Source: Oncomelania hupensis (taxonomy: Eukaryota; Mollusca; Gastropoda; Littorinimorpha; Pomatiopsidae). Taken from it: DNA of 64,000 nt. The translations under genes were made by a program, and so were the position numbers. A model generated the notes under the pieces. That model ran no database searches. It saw nothing but the letters and a program-made list of their open reading frames with translations, and was not told the origin of the DNA. The stretch is from positions 9,881,186 to 9,945,185 of the forward strand of contig CM072522.1 in NCBI GenBank assembly GCA_036898135.1. The letters run 5' to 3'. Positions 43,438 through 56,224 of the stretch are shown piece after piece. How positions within the stretch are numbered: the first letter of the stretch is position 1; every line of letters begins with the position of its first letter.

Positions 43438-43930
43438 GTGAGGGTTACAGCATTCCGTTGTGCAGAGCTCAGCAACCCATAAACCCCACGTGACAGGCAC
43501 CACAGATGATCCTTTAACCAGCGTATTCCATCTTTCTCTGTCCTCAACAACCCTCATGGCTTCGCTAGTGTCAAGCCAGTTCATTCTCGAATGTTGTCCT
43601 CCCACCTCTTTTTCTGTCTCACTTTCCTTCTGCCTCATTGTACCATGCCTTGCAGGATGGTTTTTGCAAGGCCTGGTGACGTGGCCATACCATTGGAGTT
43701 TCCGTTTCTTCACCACTGTGAGCATGTCATCGTGTTGTGCAATGGCTTGTGTGAAGGTCTGTCAGACTTTCGTCATTTGTGATGTGCTGGGTATAGAAAA
43801 TGCCCAGAAGTCTTCTGTAGCACCTCATCTTCATGCTCTGTATTCTTCGTTGTTGATCTGCTGTGAGGGTCCATGTTTCGCAAGCATATAGGAAGAAGGG
43901 GATGACAAGGGAGCACAGCAGCCTTACCTT
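43438..43930 (-). pseudogene. 5'-truncated RTE-type LINE, second copy
   Basis: Minus strand has LTVVKKRKLQWYGHVTR (43414-43725) and DNA closely similar to 11974-12430 of the longer RTE copy. Breaks at about 43930, next to CAGGGTTCC. Only the C-terminal 150 codons remain, with frameshifts. Confidence 0.78.
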
Positions 43931-43936
43931 GGAATG

Positions 43937-44388
43937 TACAGGGTTCCAAATCTTCCGCGTAAAGTAAAAACCTTCCGCAGAAGAAAATGTGCGCTTTCCG
44001 TGAAAATGAAAATCGGATTAATCCTTGAGAAAGAAATAAATAAAAATTATCAAACTGTCGCGATTCCCAAGCAGTGTAGGTCTAAAAGGAGTCAGATTCT
44101 CTATCTACACTTCCTTTTGCAACATGGCGTCTCATTATGCACCATGCATTGTAGCTCGCTGCGAAGCTTGTGACGATTCAGGAGTAAAAAATAAGTGGCG
44201 ATGGGAGTGGTGTGAAAAATCTGTTAAAGTTAAGTCTAACTCTGACGTTTTTGAACGGATTGGTGAGCACATTAGGAAGCTAAGCTCAAATCGAACTGCG
44301 CGATGCGACACAACATCAACTGCTGCAGAGAACAATGACTGTAGAGACTCAAACAGCACCTCAGCATGCACACAAACTGCATCAAGAA

Positions 44389-44393
<5 letters not shown>
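43937..44393 (+). mobile_element. Possible hAT-like element end with a short reading frame
   Basis: CAGGGTTCCAAATCTTCCGC looks like the left end of the CAG-type elements at 44507 and 56225. A frame at 44124-44393 (89 codons, MASHYAPCIVARCEACD, then WRWEWCEKSV) is open; its product is unrecognised. No matching right end was found. Confidence 0.35.
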
Positions 44394-44430
<37 letters not shown>

Positions 44431-44480
44431 TTTATTTGTAAAGCGCACATATCAGACATATCTGCTCAAAGCGCATAAAT
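44391..44480. repeat. (AAT)n microsatellite and LINE 3'-end fragment
   Basis: (AAT)n 44391-44431 followed by TTTTATTTGTAAAGCGCACA, a common 3' end of L2-like LINEs in minus orientation. Confidence 0.6.
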
Positions 44481-44506
44481 TATCAAAAGACATGCAATGC
44501 ACATAA

Positions 44507-45342
44507 CAGGCTGCAGAACTCTCCTCGGATCCGCGATTTTCCAAGGCAAGTTGCCGTCCCGAGATTAAAAAAATTGAAGTTCCGAGATTTTTTATGGGGG
44601 GGGAGGGTAGCAATTTTTTACCTGATCTGTGCAAATCCGGTCACTGATCCACCTTATTTTGGCCGCCATTATGGTAATAGAAAAGAAACGCGCCGCCCGC
44701 TAATGTTGTGTTCTTGTTACTCGCGCTCAAACCGCTGTTCAGATCAGAGTAACTTCAGCGGGCGCGTACAGTTGTTGAATGCTTTTATGACTTTTCGCGG
44801 GCCACTGAAAAACAGTACCTTTGTCAGAATTTTGTGTCTGCGAAAATTACCATGTCGTGGCAGACATCAATTTCTTCTTTTTTCAAGAAGTAGAATTGCT
44901 GACACTAACCTTGACACTTTGCCTGCTTCTGATTTGAAAATTTAATAAACTAACGCTATATACTGAGTTGTAACTTCTATGAACTCGTGCTTCACAATGC
45001 TTTTGAGACTTCAGTACGCCAGTAATTTTGTTTTGCTGTTTGATATGAAGAGTGCTTTTCTGCCAGTTTTCAAGTAAGTTTTGCTTTTGTGTTTGTGAGG
45101 ATATTAATAATAATATTGCCAATCTATGAATATTATCAACAACAAAAAAAATTCAAGTTTATCTCTCACGAAAAGCATTCTTTTAGGGTTTCAAATGCTA
45201 TGAAGCGTTCAGCATCATGGGAGCTTCGCCCCCCAGACCCCACACCGGGGCTTTGCCCCTGGACCTCACCAGGGGCCTTACGGCGGCCCCTGGACCCTGG
45301 CCGGATTTCAGAGATTTTTTCCTTGGACTGTTCTGCAGCCTG
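44507..45342. mobile_element. hAT-like element with 6-bp target duplication
   Basis: 836 bp. Ends CAGGCTGCAGAAC and GTTCTGCAGCCTG, with ACATAA on both sides (44501-44506 and 45343-45348). The right part has a GC-rich block (GGGGCTTTGCCCCTGGACC, about 45247-45265) and GCCGGATTTCAGAGATTTTT, shared with 57215-57275. Non-coding. Confidence 0.87.
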
Positions 45343-45594
45343 ACATAAACGTGACAATAGACAACCGTAATTAATAATAATCACAATAACAATGAATTGG
45401 ATAACACTTTAAAATACTCTCGGGTTTAAAAATAATAATAATAAATACAATAAAATGTGACAGATAATGAACGCATGCACAAACACACACACACATGCAC
45501 AAATAAGTAGGAAGGTAAAAGCAAGCATCAAACATAAAATGCATGGGATAAATGAATGCATACTTAAAAAACATAACAGTTTTAAGTAAAACTC

Positions 45595-45990
45595 CTATGA
45601 GGGAGAGGGGAGGAGGCAACCGAAGGTGAGAGACTCAGGAAAGGTACTTATTAAACAGATGAGCCTTGAGCTGAGGAGTTTCTTGAAAATTGTGAGGCAC
45701 TGAACTTGTCTTAGAGATACAGAAAGAGAATTCCAAGTTAAAGACCCAAGCACACTGAAAGAACGCTTTTCAAAAGTAATCAAAGAATAACCTGGGACAG
45801 TGAGAAGAGAGGTACTTGCAGAACGTAACGAACGTGCAGGTGTGTATGGATGAAGCAGATCAGAGAATGGATAGTTTGTATTCAATACATGTTTTGAAGG
45901 GCAACCAGTGCAATCTTCTGAGCAACTGACTTTGCCCGAGTTACAAGATCGTTGGGGGTGTAGGAACATTCTAGATCATTCTAGGCTTCA
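45595..45990 (-). pseudogene. 5'-truncated LINE end, L2-like
   Basis: Minus-strand frame 45595-45969 gives YTPARSLRSASTSLLTVPG, RSFSVLGSLTWNSLSVSLR and IFKKLLSSRL, the end of an L2/CR1-type ORF2. Upstream domains absent. Confidence 0.72.
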
Positions 45991-46569
45991 ACACCCCTGC
46001 CCAGTATAATATTACGTGATACATGTTGCATGCATTCTTCTTTCTCAGTTTCTGTCTCCCTTTTCTAAACTTTTACAGCTTTCAGGGTTCAAGCCTCGAG
46101 TTATGAAAATTGCTTGTCCGATTACAGATTGTAGTATGTGTTAGTACACATTTTAGAAGAAAAAATGTGCCAAGTTTTTAAACATGCTGTGGCATGTTCA
46201 ACTCCCAAACATACAACTGTACATTTTCATTTGACCACGCACAGAAAAAGTGAAGGTGAAGGGAGTATTGGGGGAGGGGTGGAGAAGAAGGAAAGTGACA
46301 GAATTCGGTGGAAGGGTGGGATGTAGGAGACAAGGGAGAAGAAATGAAAGAGAAAAAAAAAGAAATAATTTCTTCCCTGATCTTTTTGGCTACACAAAGA
46401 ACAGTGCAGTGATTCGCCCTAGATTGGTGAATTTATTCCCTGTGGCATATTGTCAATAGCTCTTGTCACAAAGCGCTGCCTTTTCTCACCTACCGGATTA
46501 GATTTTTTTTTAAAGAGGGAAGAAAAAAAAACAACCCAAAATACATGCAGGAACCCAGTATTGCAGTAA
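45991..46569. other. Unassigned sequence
   Basis: Purine-rich stretch at 46250-46360; no gene recognised. Confidence 0.4.
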
Positions 46570-46870
46570 GGGTCAGCACAGGTGTTCGCCCAGGATTCAG
46601 TTCTTTCGGTCCCAGCACAGTATCCCCTCAATTCTAGGTCTGTGTTCCCCCTAGGATGTTCCCTTCGTTCACGGTCTTATGTTCTCACGGCTTTGCAGTC
46701 CCCCAGTTCTTGTGTTCCCCTGGGTTTTTCTGTTCCCATCCAGGTCTTATGTTCCTTCCAATTCCAGGCCTTGAGTTTCCCTGGGCCTAAGTTCCCTCAA
46801 CTCCAGGCCTGAGTTGCGCCAGGTCTGTGCCCTCAATTCATGTTTCCCCAGGTTAGTGTTCTGTGTGCTC
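46570..46870. repeat. Degenerate minisatellite
   Basis: Irregular repeats of CAGGTCTTGTGTTCCC-like units, about 17-30 bp apart. Confidence 0.6.
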
Positions 46871-49164
46871 CTCCAGGGAATGTCCCAACTGATTGACTTG
46901 GGGGGGGGAACTTGAATGTTGGGGGAAAATACAGACCTTTGAGGGAACATTGAGCTACTCACTGTCTCTCTAGTATTGGACTTTTCCTACCAGGTTCTTA
47001 ACACAGCCTGCCTTCTGGGAGAAGAAAAGGCCTTTTCTTCCACCAATAAAGCTGTCCCCTCCATAGCTTTGCTTTCTGCGCTTCCTTTCTTTGATTTGTG
47101 TTCACTCTGTCATCCCCCACCCTCCATCACCCACCCCACCAAACCCTTAACAATCCCTCGCCACCCCATCCCCAACACTCGCACCAGGCACTCTCACCAC
47201 ACAATTTCCCAACACCAGCACACCCTCCGTTTTAGCCATTGGACTATTCATTTTCAGTCTTATTGTGTTTTTGTAAAATTTGATATAGTATGTTCCAGTC
47301 ACTCTTTGATTTATGGGCTATCGCATTACCAAATTTTGCCATGGCGGGTTTAGTTTCAGAAGCTAGACTGGAAAGGATTATTATCATTTATTGAATGTGA
47401 CTTCGATTTCTGGTGGGTAGGGTAAGCCTCCTTTTTGTTGTGTGCGTGTGTAAAATATTATTTCTAAATGTGACTTATAGATTTTTTTGTTGACATTGGG
47501 TGAGCCTAAGCACTAAGCGTTTTGTAAAAGGGTGTGAAAGGGGGAGGATAAGATGTCTTGAATTTCAAAAGAATTTGAAAAAAAAAAAAGAAGAAAAAGA
47601 TGTCTCGAATTTGAATAGGAGCACGATTATTGTTGATATGCATTGCCTGTTGGGTGTTGGACGTCGAGTTTGTGCCAAGTGAAAACTTGTTGGTACTTGT
47701 TAGCGAGTTAGTTTGGTAAACTTTGGAATTATTTGTCCATTATACTATAGCTAATGGAATTGTACAAGAAGAGGCCCGAGCCAAATGTAGTATGATAGTT
47801 GCGGAGGCGCTTATCTGTGTACAGTGCAACAGTTTGTCGTGAAAAATGGCAAGCACAAATCAATCACTGGCTATCACGACGGCTTCTAATAGCCTTTTCT
47901 CTCCTGTTTCTTACCACTTTTCTTACATACTTCCCATGCCGGGATTCGAACCCCACCAACCGCCGGCTTGTCTACTGTACGGGGAATGCTTTGCTCATTT
48001 ACATCCCTGTTTAGCATTGTTTTATCGTTGGCTTAGCCCATAGACTTGATAGCTTTTACCCACAATAGTGCAGCAGCGGCTGTTTTGGGGCATAATGGAT
48101 GTTTGTGATAACCTTGTGCCTAATGCTGTGGGGATACGAGGACCAGTGCAGTTTCCTAGAGAGAGAGAAGTGTGCTTTGTCTTCTATCTTGCCCTGCATT
48201 GTAGTGCCCCCTGCCTTATCGCGATGGCTATCAGATAGCTGACTTTACGCTCCAAGGCGATGGTGATAGTCAATTCATGACCTCCAAGCTTTGATTTCTG
48301 GTCCAGTCTAAATGCAGATAACAATTTGGACGCTATTCCGCCTGTATATAATTATATAAATAAAAAATAACCTGCTGGAAGTTATTCAATCCATCAATCA
48401 TGCACAGACTTTGTAATTCATTTCTTATATAAAAATTTTAGTTCAGTGCTTTCAGTTTTTCATTCCAATTCTTGAACCGCACGTTTCATTCCAAGTCTTG
48501 CACTATGTTTTCAATCCAATTCGTTATATATGTTTCAGTCTCATTTTTTTCTTCAAATTCTGTCAATAAATTTCAGTTTAATTCTTTCATATAAATTGTT
48601 AAATTCTTGTCACTATATTTGATTCTAGTCCTTTGAGTAAATTTAATTATTTTAGATTCTTTCAGTTTAAATTTCATTCCAGTTTTCGGTGCACTTTTTG
48701 CAATTTCTCGCACCTAGGTTTCCATTGGTTGCACTGTATTTCATTCTTGTTCTTTCAGTCTTGTTTCCTTGCAATTATTTCAATTCATTTTACTCCCGTG
48801 TAATTTACAATCAAGTTGTAACATTTTGTTAGATGAGTTGACAATTCTGGGGTGATATCCTGTGTTATGAGTTTGTAGAACCTTGCAACTATGACTTTGG
48901 GTATTCGGCAGTTTTGTTGGTGGTGTTTTTTGTGTCATGTAGGTTAGTACTGCAGTCAAGACAATTACAATCAAATAGGTGTTAGGTGAATGTGGCAGAC
49001 TTGCAGGAGTACCTAGTAGTGGAGTTGTAGGCTTGCGAGAGAGCGGTGGTGGTTTGGATATTATGGGTGTGTATATATACACAATACTCCCACAAAAGAT
49101 TGATATCGTCAGGGTTCAGTGATGATGGGGGAGTGGTTACGGTAATAGTGGTAAGAAGGGTCGA
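46871..49164. other. Mostly unassigned; one possible SINE
   Basis: At about 47925-48010 the minus strand has GGGGTTCGAATCCCGG (B-box-like) downstream of GTAAATGAGCAAAGC, a weak tRNA-like head. From 48400 to 48780, T-rich sequence with repeated TTTCATTCCAGTTCTT-like words. No gene recognised. Confidence 0.4.
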
Positions 49165-49169
49165 TGACA

Positions 49170-49678
49170 CAGTGTTCCCGATTACGCACAGTAGTGCGTC
49201 AATTACGCACAAAATATGAAAAATGGTGCAGGAAAATTTGCATGTGTGCGTCCTGAGGACGCACACATTTTTCTCGAATCACTGAAGTCAAAAATACGAC
49301 CAACGAGTGGCGAACTAATTCACGGCATAATCAGAATCAGAACCCAACTGAGACTGCCATTGCAGACGATTAAAGATTGTGTCGGGAGTTGTCGTCCTTA
49401 AAAATCGCATGCGCGCGCGCATTGTAAACTTCCTCCAAGCAATACATTTACTGAACAGAAGAAATCTTCGTTAATCCATTCCAGAGATATCTAGATATCT
49501 CTGTCCATTCTTTGATAGAACTATCATACACGATCATGTCACTTCTGACTTGGTTGACTGGGCCCAAAACCCGTTCATCCACCGATTTGGGGACTCTCAA
49601 AATTTGCACAAGGACTCTTAAAATTTTATACCTGGGAGTCCCAAGGACTCTCATTTTTTGTGTGTGGAGGGAACACTG
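49170..49678. mobile_element. hAT-like MITE (CAGTGTTCCC ends), copy 2
   Basis: 509 bp, highly similar to 34232-34707. Flanked by TGACA (49165-49169 and 49679-49683). Has an extra segment of about 35 bp with a perfect 22-bp palindrome (half-site CAGAGATATCT, about 49482-49503). Confidence 0.85.
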
Positions 49679-49683
49679 TGACA

Positions 49684-50199
49684 GCGGTGGTGGTGATAGT
49701 GGTTAGTGGTGGTAATAGTGGTTAGTGGTAGTAATAAAGAGTGGTAGTAGAGGTGTCAAAGGTAGCAATGGGTAGTGAGTGGTGAAGATTGAAGGGGGCC
49801 AAGCTGTTAGTACTACACAGTGGTAGGGCGGATTTGAATGTGGGATATAGGTTATTGTGGTGTTTGGCTGGAGATAAGCAGCAGTCCTGGTAGCTAAATG
49901 TATGCAGGCATGCAATGTAGGGGTAGTTCTGGACAAACAAAGCCTTGTGGTTGGTAGTGCATGCAACAAGTTGGAACTTAGCTGCTGTGTTCTAAGGGCT
50001 ATAAATTGCAGTCCAGCACTTGGACTGGCTTCATTGCAGATTTTCCGCTCAGCCAGTTGTGTGGACTGTCCCAGGTTTGTAGTAGTTCAAAATGTGTTGC
50101 GAGTTCCATGTGCTGGTGGGAAAGTTTGAGATAGGTGTGCTTATAAGGTCTTTGACTTCGTTCATAGGGGCTTGTAATGTTTTCTAGTTTGCTCACGCC
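49684..50199. other. GT/GGT-rich tract and unassigned sequence
   Basis: GGTGGTGATAGTGGTTAGTG-type repeats to about 49780; the rest unassigned. Confidence 0.45.
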
Positions 50200-51150
50200 T
50201 TCAACAAATTTTGAGGTTTTGCTTGTAAGGTTTTCTGGTTGCTCATGACTTCTTGAAATTCTTCAAGTGTAGAGGTTTTTTTTTTTGTTTTTTTTTTTTT
50301 AGACTGCTTCTAAAAGGGTTATAAACTGTTAATTTAATAAGAATTGTAAGATCTTTCAGTTGTATGCCAAGAGTTCATAGTCGTTCATAATTTTTACTTC
50401 TGACAGACATGTCCTTGTACGGTTTTGAGTCTTTCATAGGGATACTTCTAAGGGATATTGATTATTTGTACAAGTGTTGAATTTTTTGGCATAACTTTGA
50501 CAAGTCTCACGTTTTCTTTAGTTACGCCTAAGTTGTTTTTTTCCCCCCATGGGTATGTCTAGGAGTTTTTAGTTTTTCCATTTGTATGTCTAAAATTTGA
50601 GCTGTTTTTTGTGTTTTTTTCTCAATAAGTATGTACGAGTTGAGGATTTTGTCACAGGTATGTCCCAGGTAAGAGTTTTTTTGTAGGTACTTCGAAGAGT
50701 TTTGAATTTTTCCATAGGTTCTTCTAAGAGTTTTGAGTTGTTTTTTTCACAGGTATGTACGAGTTTGGAGTTTTTCCGTTGGTACTTCTAAGATTTTTGT
50801 GGAGTTTTTCCCCATAAGTATTTTCAAGAGTTTGGAGTGTTTTCATAGTTATGTTGAAGTTGTTTTTTTCTTGTTTTAAAAATAACCAAAAAATATTTTA
50901 GGGAGTAAACATAAAAGTATATATTTTTCTTAAGAGTTTTTGAGTTGAAGAGTTTTGAGGGTTTTTTCACAGCTATGTACCAGTTTTGAGGTTTTCCCAT
51001 AGGTACTAATATTCTAAGAGTTTTTGAGTTGTTTTTCCCCATAGAGTACAAGTTTTGAATTTGAGCTTGTTGTTTCCACCATAGATATCTGCATGGCTTT
51101 GAGGTTTTCCATAGGTACTTCTTAAAAGTTTTGATGTTTTCATTATTTTC
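50200..51150. repeat. Degenerate T-rich minisatellite
   Basis: Many diverged copies of GAGTTTTTCCATAGGTACTT followed by CTAAGAGTTTTGAGTT. Period irregular, about 60-70 bp. Related words recur at 51960-52110. Confidence 0.65.
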
Positions 51151-52699
51151 AGGCCTTGTAATTTTCCTCGGTTCAGCGAATTTCCACCGGGTACAGAAAG
51201 GTTTTCCGCGGAACTGAAAAGTTTGACAGCGATCTTCAGTCAGTGTTGCTAATGCACAATCTGTGAAGCCAATGTACTGCAGTCACAAACAAACCAATCT
51301 CTCCAAATTCTTCAAACATACCAACTAAACCGTTGCCAGTGAAAACACCGTTTCAAGATTTGGGTTGTACATCAGAATATATGATTTTTTTAAACATGGA
51401 CTTTATTGGTGAATAGTGACTGTCAGCTGAGCGCGAGCAGCAGTGTGTGTTTACCTTTAGGTTTGTAGTTGGACTTTGTTGGCAGATAATAACTGTAAGC
51501 TATTTATTGATAAAGAACGGCTACTTCAAGTGTTCAGCTGTGTGTAAGCAAGTCTTTCATTGTATGTTTTTTGCTCATCAGAAATGCACAATTAAATTGC
51601 AACAATTCGTATCTGGGTGGAGATGGGGGGAGGGGGGGGGGTGAGAGGGGGAGGGTGTCATTCCTTGGCACTCTCTACCAGCTCCTAGGCGGCCCATGCC
51701 ATGGACCCCGACCAATTTCCTCTTTTTTAACTCCAGACCATTACACAAGCCCTGTGTTTTGCTTCTGCCTCCTAAGGATCTCATTGTGTAAATAAGGCCT
51801 TCATGGTTTGCATTTAACTTTTAAGGTGTATAGTTGTCTTAGAGGGTTATATCCAACATGATAACAATGAACTCCAGTCCCTTCTCTGGTGGCGAGACAA
51901 CTTTATTGTGTTCTACACAAACTTTTGGTCTCCTTAATGTCTTCAACTTGCGTGTGCTTGAAAAGGTTTGAGTTGTTGTGTGCTTGTGCCGTTTTTGACT
52001 TTGTCATAACTGCTTCTCCTTTGAGGGGTTTTGAGTTTTTCGTGGCTGCATCTAAAGGTTTTGAGGTTTGTGCAGGTACTCCTTAAGGTTTTCTTGGTAG
52101 GTCTTCCAGTTATGCTTGTAAGTTCAAGTTTTAGTTATATATTCACCACTTCCATTGAATCTCTTCCAGTGGTGCTGAAACGAAGCCGAACGTTTCAAGT
52201 GCTCAACCTTCTTCACCCCAAAGTCGGTAGTCCTCCAGAATTCTCAGCGGGACTATCATTCATGTCAGATTGCATCGGTCCTAATGCAGGACGCTGTACA
52301 AAACGCTCTTTCTTCTCCTCAAACTTAAAGCATGGCAGTCGGATCACTGAAAATAAATTAATCTTTTTTTTTTAAAAAACACTAAGGACTTAGGTTGGCT
52401 GCATCCTTAACTATTAATTTTAAGCTAATGAATGATGGTGGTGTTCTGTTGTTGACCTTCTTGAAATGCACAGTACGCTTTTTGGTTCTTCCAAGCCTCT
52501 TTCTTTTATTCCTCCCGTATCCGGACAAAGAATTTAGACTCGGCATGCATAGAAATGTGTCTACTCACCCCTCACGCCCCAACCCCAAAAAACACCAAAA
52601 AAAAAGCAGGTTTTTGCAAATCTGTGAGTGATAAGTCCTAAATAGTCCAGAAATGACATTTAAAAAAAAACCAACCTCCGCCTGTCTGCTGTCTGTGCA
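51151..52699. other. Unassigned sequence
   Basis: CAGGCCTTGTAATTTTCCTC at about 51151 and TTCCGCGGAACTG at about 51206 resemble the left end of the CAG-type elements; no right end found. No gene recognised. Confidence 0.35.
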
Positions 52700-53470
52700 A
52701 AAACTTGCAAGTGGTTTAATATCTCAGAACCTATTTCAACTATCGCATCCAAACTTGGTTAGATGGTGTAGACCCATGAGACCTCATAAATGATCGGTGA
52801 ATTAAGGACTTCACTTCACGGTCAAGGTCACAGTTAGTCAAAAAATGAAAATTCCACAAAATTTTACATTTTTTTTAATAAGTTATCAATATTGAACTTG
52901 TGATTCTGATGCATGATTTGTCTCAATGAGACGCAAGTACTGTGCAAATTTGTTCAACCTCACTCCAAGGTCAAGGTCACTGGAGCTGTCCAAAGTCAGT
53001 TAGTTTAGGTACTTTGAAGTGACCTTGACCCTAAACTTGTATTTAGAGATGATAGATTGATCTGTCATATATGTTCCAATTTTGTGTTGATCTTGAAGGT
53101 CAGGGTCATTTTAGGCCTTGCAAAAACATTTTTAAAAAATACGTAATCATACAGTGGAATGGCTATATATTTAACCCATAGTATGCAACAAAATTAGTTT
53201 ATTTGATCGTACTTGAGTATGAGAGGTCAAGTAAAGGTCAAGGTTATCCCAAGTTCTTTTTTTCATGCATAATACAACTTTTGCTGTAGTTTATTTGATC
53301 GTATATGGGTGTATTTGGAGCCAGAAGTGAAGGTCATTTCAAGGTCAAGAGTATAGAAAGATCAAAATCCGTATTTGCATTTTAATGCCACCGTTTCATT
53401 TTATTTTTTCTGGGCACTAATTTTAATGTTAAATGTTGCAAGTTCCGTAAGGAGCATGTGACTCATATGG
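52700..53470 (+). repeat. GGTCAAGGTCA-rich repeat region
   Basis: GGTCAAGGTCAC at about 52820 and 52968, AAGGTCAGGGTCAT at 53095, AAGGTCAAGGTTAT at 53235 and AAGGTCATTTCAAGGTCAAG at 53331. Same class as 5020-5600 but with a different backbone. Non-coding. Confidence 0.6.
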
Positions 53471-54142
53471 GCTTTGCCCTTCTAGTTATTTATTTATTTT
53501 AAAAACATTTCCCTCAAGTTCAGGTAAATTTTGATCTTGCCCTCCCAGCCTTGCCACAATTCTGGAGGAGCTTATATATATATATATAGTCTTTGAGTTG
53601 CAGATTTGATTGTGAAGTCTTTGAGGTGTGGACAATGCTTTATTTGATGATTCCCGATGTAGTAGTCCACAAAGACCTGTTGATCAGTTTGAGCTCGTAA
53701 GCATTTACAGTGGCATTAAAAACAAGTTCTAGGCAGGATAGTTCTTTTGGGTAACAGGGTCCTGCAGGTTATGAGCTGATGGAGCTGTGGCAACCCTGCT
53801 GAAATTGTGGAGTTGTTTGTAGCAAGATTGCCAGGTTTTCCTGCTAGTGCAGTGGCACTTAACTTGTAAAGTCTTTTGAGTGTTCACTAGTGCCTTTGAA
53901 GCTTGCCCATCTGTCCCTTGCATGCAGCACAGCTGGGATTGGTGAGCCCCCACTCCCTTGCTTAGTATTCACTGGATAGATCTAACAGTGCCTCAGCTAT
54001 TCGTTATAATTCGCTTCTTACAGCCTGCCAAGTCTTTTCAGTGTGCCAGTCTTTTCCAATAACCTTTCAGTCCCTCCATTGTGAACCCTGGTGTAATAAA
54101 ATCCTGAATAAGGGCCTCTGTGAGCCGTGACTACTGCTGTCT

Positions 54143-54173
<31 letters not shown>

Positions 54174-54535
54174 GCCTGTGTAGCCCTTCAGTCCATGGAA
54201 AAGAGAGAGGAAGGGGGGAGGGGAAGGGGGGCAGGCAGTTACGGGCTGTCTTGTTTTGGAGATTCAAAAACTGTTTTTTCAAGGTTCTCAGATCTCGACC
54301 GTAGGTTGCTGAACCTTTGGGACCAAAAAAGGTTCAGGAACATAGGTCCGGGATCTGAGAACCCCGAAAAAAAAAAATCCAATGAAGGAAGCTCCCAATT
54401 TTTAGGGAAGGGTGGAGGCCTTCATTTTTTTTCCAGGGCAAGCATTATGAGGTTAGTGCTTAGCATTTTCTGCTGCGTTACCTCCCCCCCCCCCCCCCCC
54501 CCTGGTTTCCAAAGAGAGTTGGGTACCTCATCTAA

Positions 54536-54593
<58 letters not shown>

Positions 54594-54733
54594 ATCCTTT
54601 GCTGCTAAGTTATCTCCCTGGTCACAGCTAACTGGGTGATGTGTTGTGTTGCATTTTGTGTGGATTTAAATCATATCTGTGTAAGACTAAGAGCTTTTGT
54701 CACAGCAGACTTGATGATTTTTGTTTGTATACA

Positions 54734-54778
<45 letters not shown>

Positions 54779-54828
54779 TTTATTAACTTTCTGCGTGCCA
54801 TGAGCATGCGAAGATTGCATGGATTAGA
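53471..54828. repeat. Unassigned sequence with simple repeats
   Basis: (T)n 54147-54173, (C)n about 54483-54502, (CT)n 54540-54591, (ATT)n 54737-54778. No gene recognised. Confidence 0.6.
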
Positions 54829-55320
54829 TAAGATAAGATAAGATAAGACAACTTTATTATCTTTTACAAGAAATTACATTGTGGTGTACAATTACAATCA
54901 ACAAGGAATAAACATCACAATAATAATAACAACAATCATAATAACAATGAGGATAAAAATGCACAGTCACATATGAATATAATTACACTTATGCATGCTA
55001 ACATTAAACGACAGCAAATGTTAAATGAGATTATTTTGGGCAAACAAAACACACACACACACACATACACACACACACATGTCATTTATTAAGTAATGAG
55101 ACAGCCTTTGGAATAAAACAGTTTTTCGTTCTGAGAGTTCTGACCCTTGGTGTTTGGTAGCGCCTTCCAGAAGGCAGGAGCTGGAAGTGGTGCGCAAGCA
55201 CATGAGTGCTATCCAGTGCTATGCTAGTGGTGGTGCTCATGTCAGCATTGTTGTTGTCACCATGATAAAGTAGCTCTCGCTGCAGGGATTTTTGCCATGC
55301 ACTTTCGACACACAATTATG
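54829..55320 (-). pseudogene. 5'-truncated LINE end with (AGATA)n tail
   Basis: The 3' tail AGATAAGATAAGATAAGA is at 54829-54848. Minus-strand frame 55082-55315 contains HFQLLPSGRRYQTPRVRTLR and KNCFIPKAVSLLN, a C-terminal motif of one group of animal non-LTR retrotransposons. A (CA)n microsatellite (55049-55081) sits near its end. Confidence 0.65.
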
Positions 55321-55374
55321 CCAAGGGAGAGCACAGGAAAAGATTCACTAGTTTGCAGACTTTGTCAACTTGTT

Positions 55375-55986
55375 ACCCCCGTTGGGTTGCCGGGGGTTTC
55401 AGTATAAATAGTATCCCCACTTTCAGGAAATTTAGTGCTTTAAATTCCCACTGTCGCTGTCTTTCTCCTTTGTTCTTTCTCATTCCTACTCTGTTCTATC
55501 AATCTACTATACTATCTTCTTCTTTGCTAGACCAGTCACCTACCTTTTTTCTTGAAAACTCTTCCGGGACAAAACTTCTGTTGGATCAGCTTGGGAATAT
55601 TGGACGCTTTATGCCAGGTGGTCACTGGGGCTTCCTATGATATTATTTGGCAATGTAGCCATTGTAGGCATTTTATATGTATGTGTTTTGATATTTTATA
55701 ATGATGTTTATATTCTATTTGTTTTTGTAAACGGTGGTTCGATAAATTAGAGTATAGCCTCAGCGTCCCCTGCGTGTAATGTCTTTATTGTAAAGTGACC
55801 GGCTGGTGGAGTGCCCCCTTAAGTGTTGCCACTAGGTTTGTTTCGGCAGATCTTTTATGCGGATCAGGGGCGAGTCCTCTTTCAGCGAAGTTGTGGTCTT
55901 GATTTTGTGGTCCTGATTCGGCTATACTGGTCCTGATTTGGCTCAGAAGAGTCCGCTGGAATTAAAGCAATAATCATGTAATGTAA
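55375..55986 (+). mobile_element. TATA-R retroposon, full-length
   Basis: About 612 bp with TCAGTATAAATAGTATCCCC at 55400-55419, the standard interior, and tail CATGTAATGTAA. A 12-bp duplication TGTCAACTTGTT flanks it (55363-55374 and 55987-55998). Confidence 0.88.
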
Positions 55987-56224
55987 TGTCAACTTGTTTT
56001 CTTAGCCAGTAGCTTGCAGATTATGCCATAGTTTCACGCTTTGTAATTGTAAGAGATGAATACTAGTAGTAGTAATAATAATAATGGTTTACTAGTACTG
56101 CTACCTCTACTGTCAGAAGTTAAGATAGTTATTGAACTTATTTTAACACTAAGAGGAACTTAAAACTTTGTTGAAAGGTGTGTTTTTTAGGTGTATTTTA
56201 GTGCACAGGGTATGATGAGTTTAA

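Noticed and set aside
54120..54608. 162-codon protein
   Set aside because: Built from poly-T, poly-C and (CT)n stretches with no recognisable domain.
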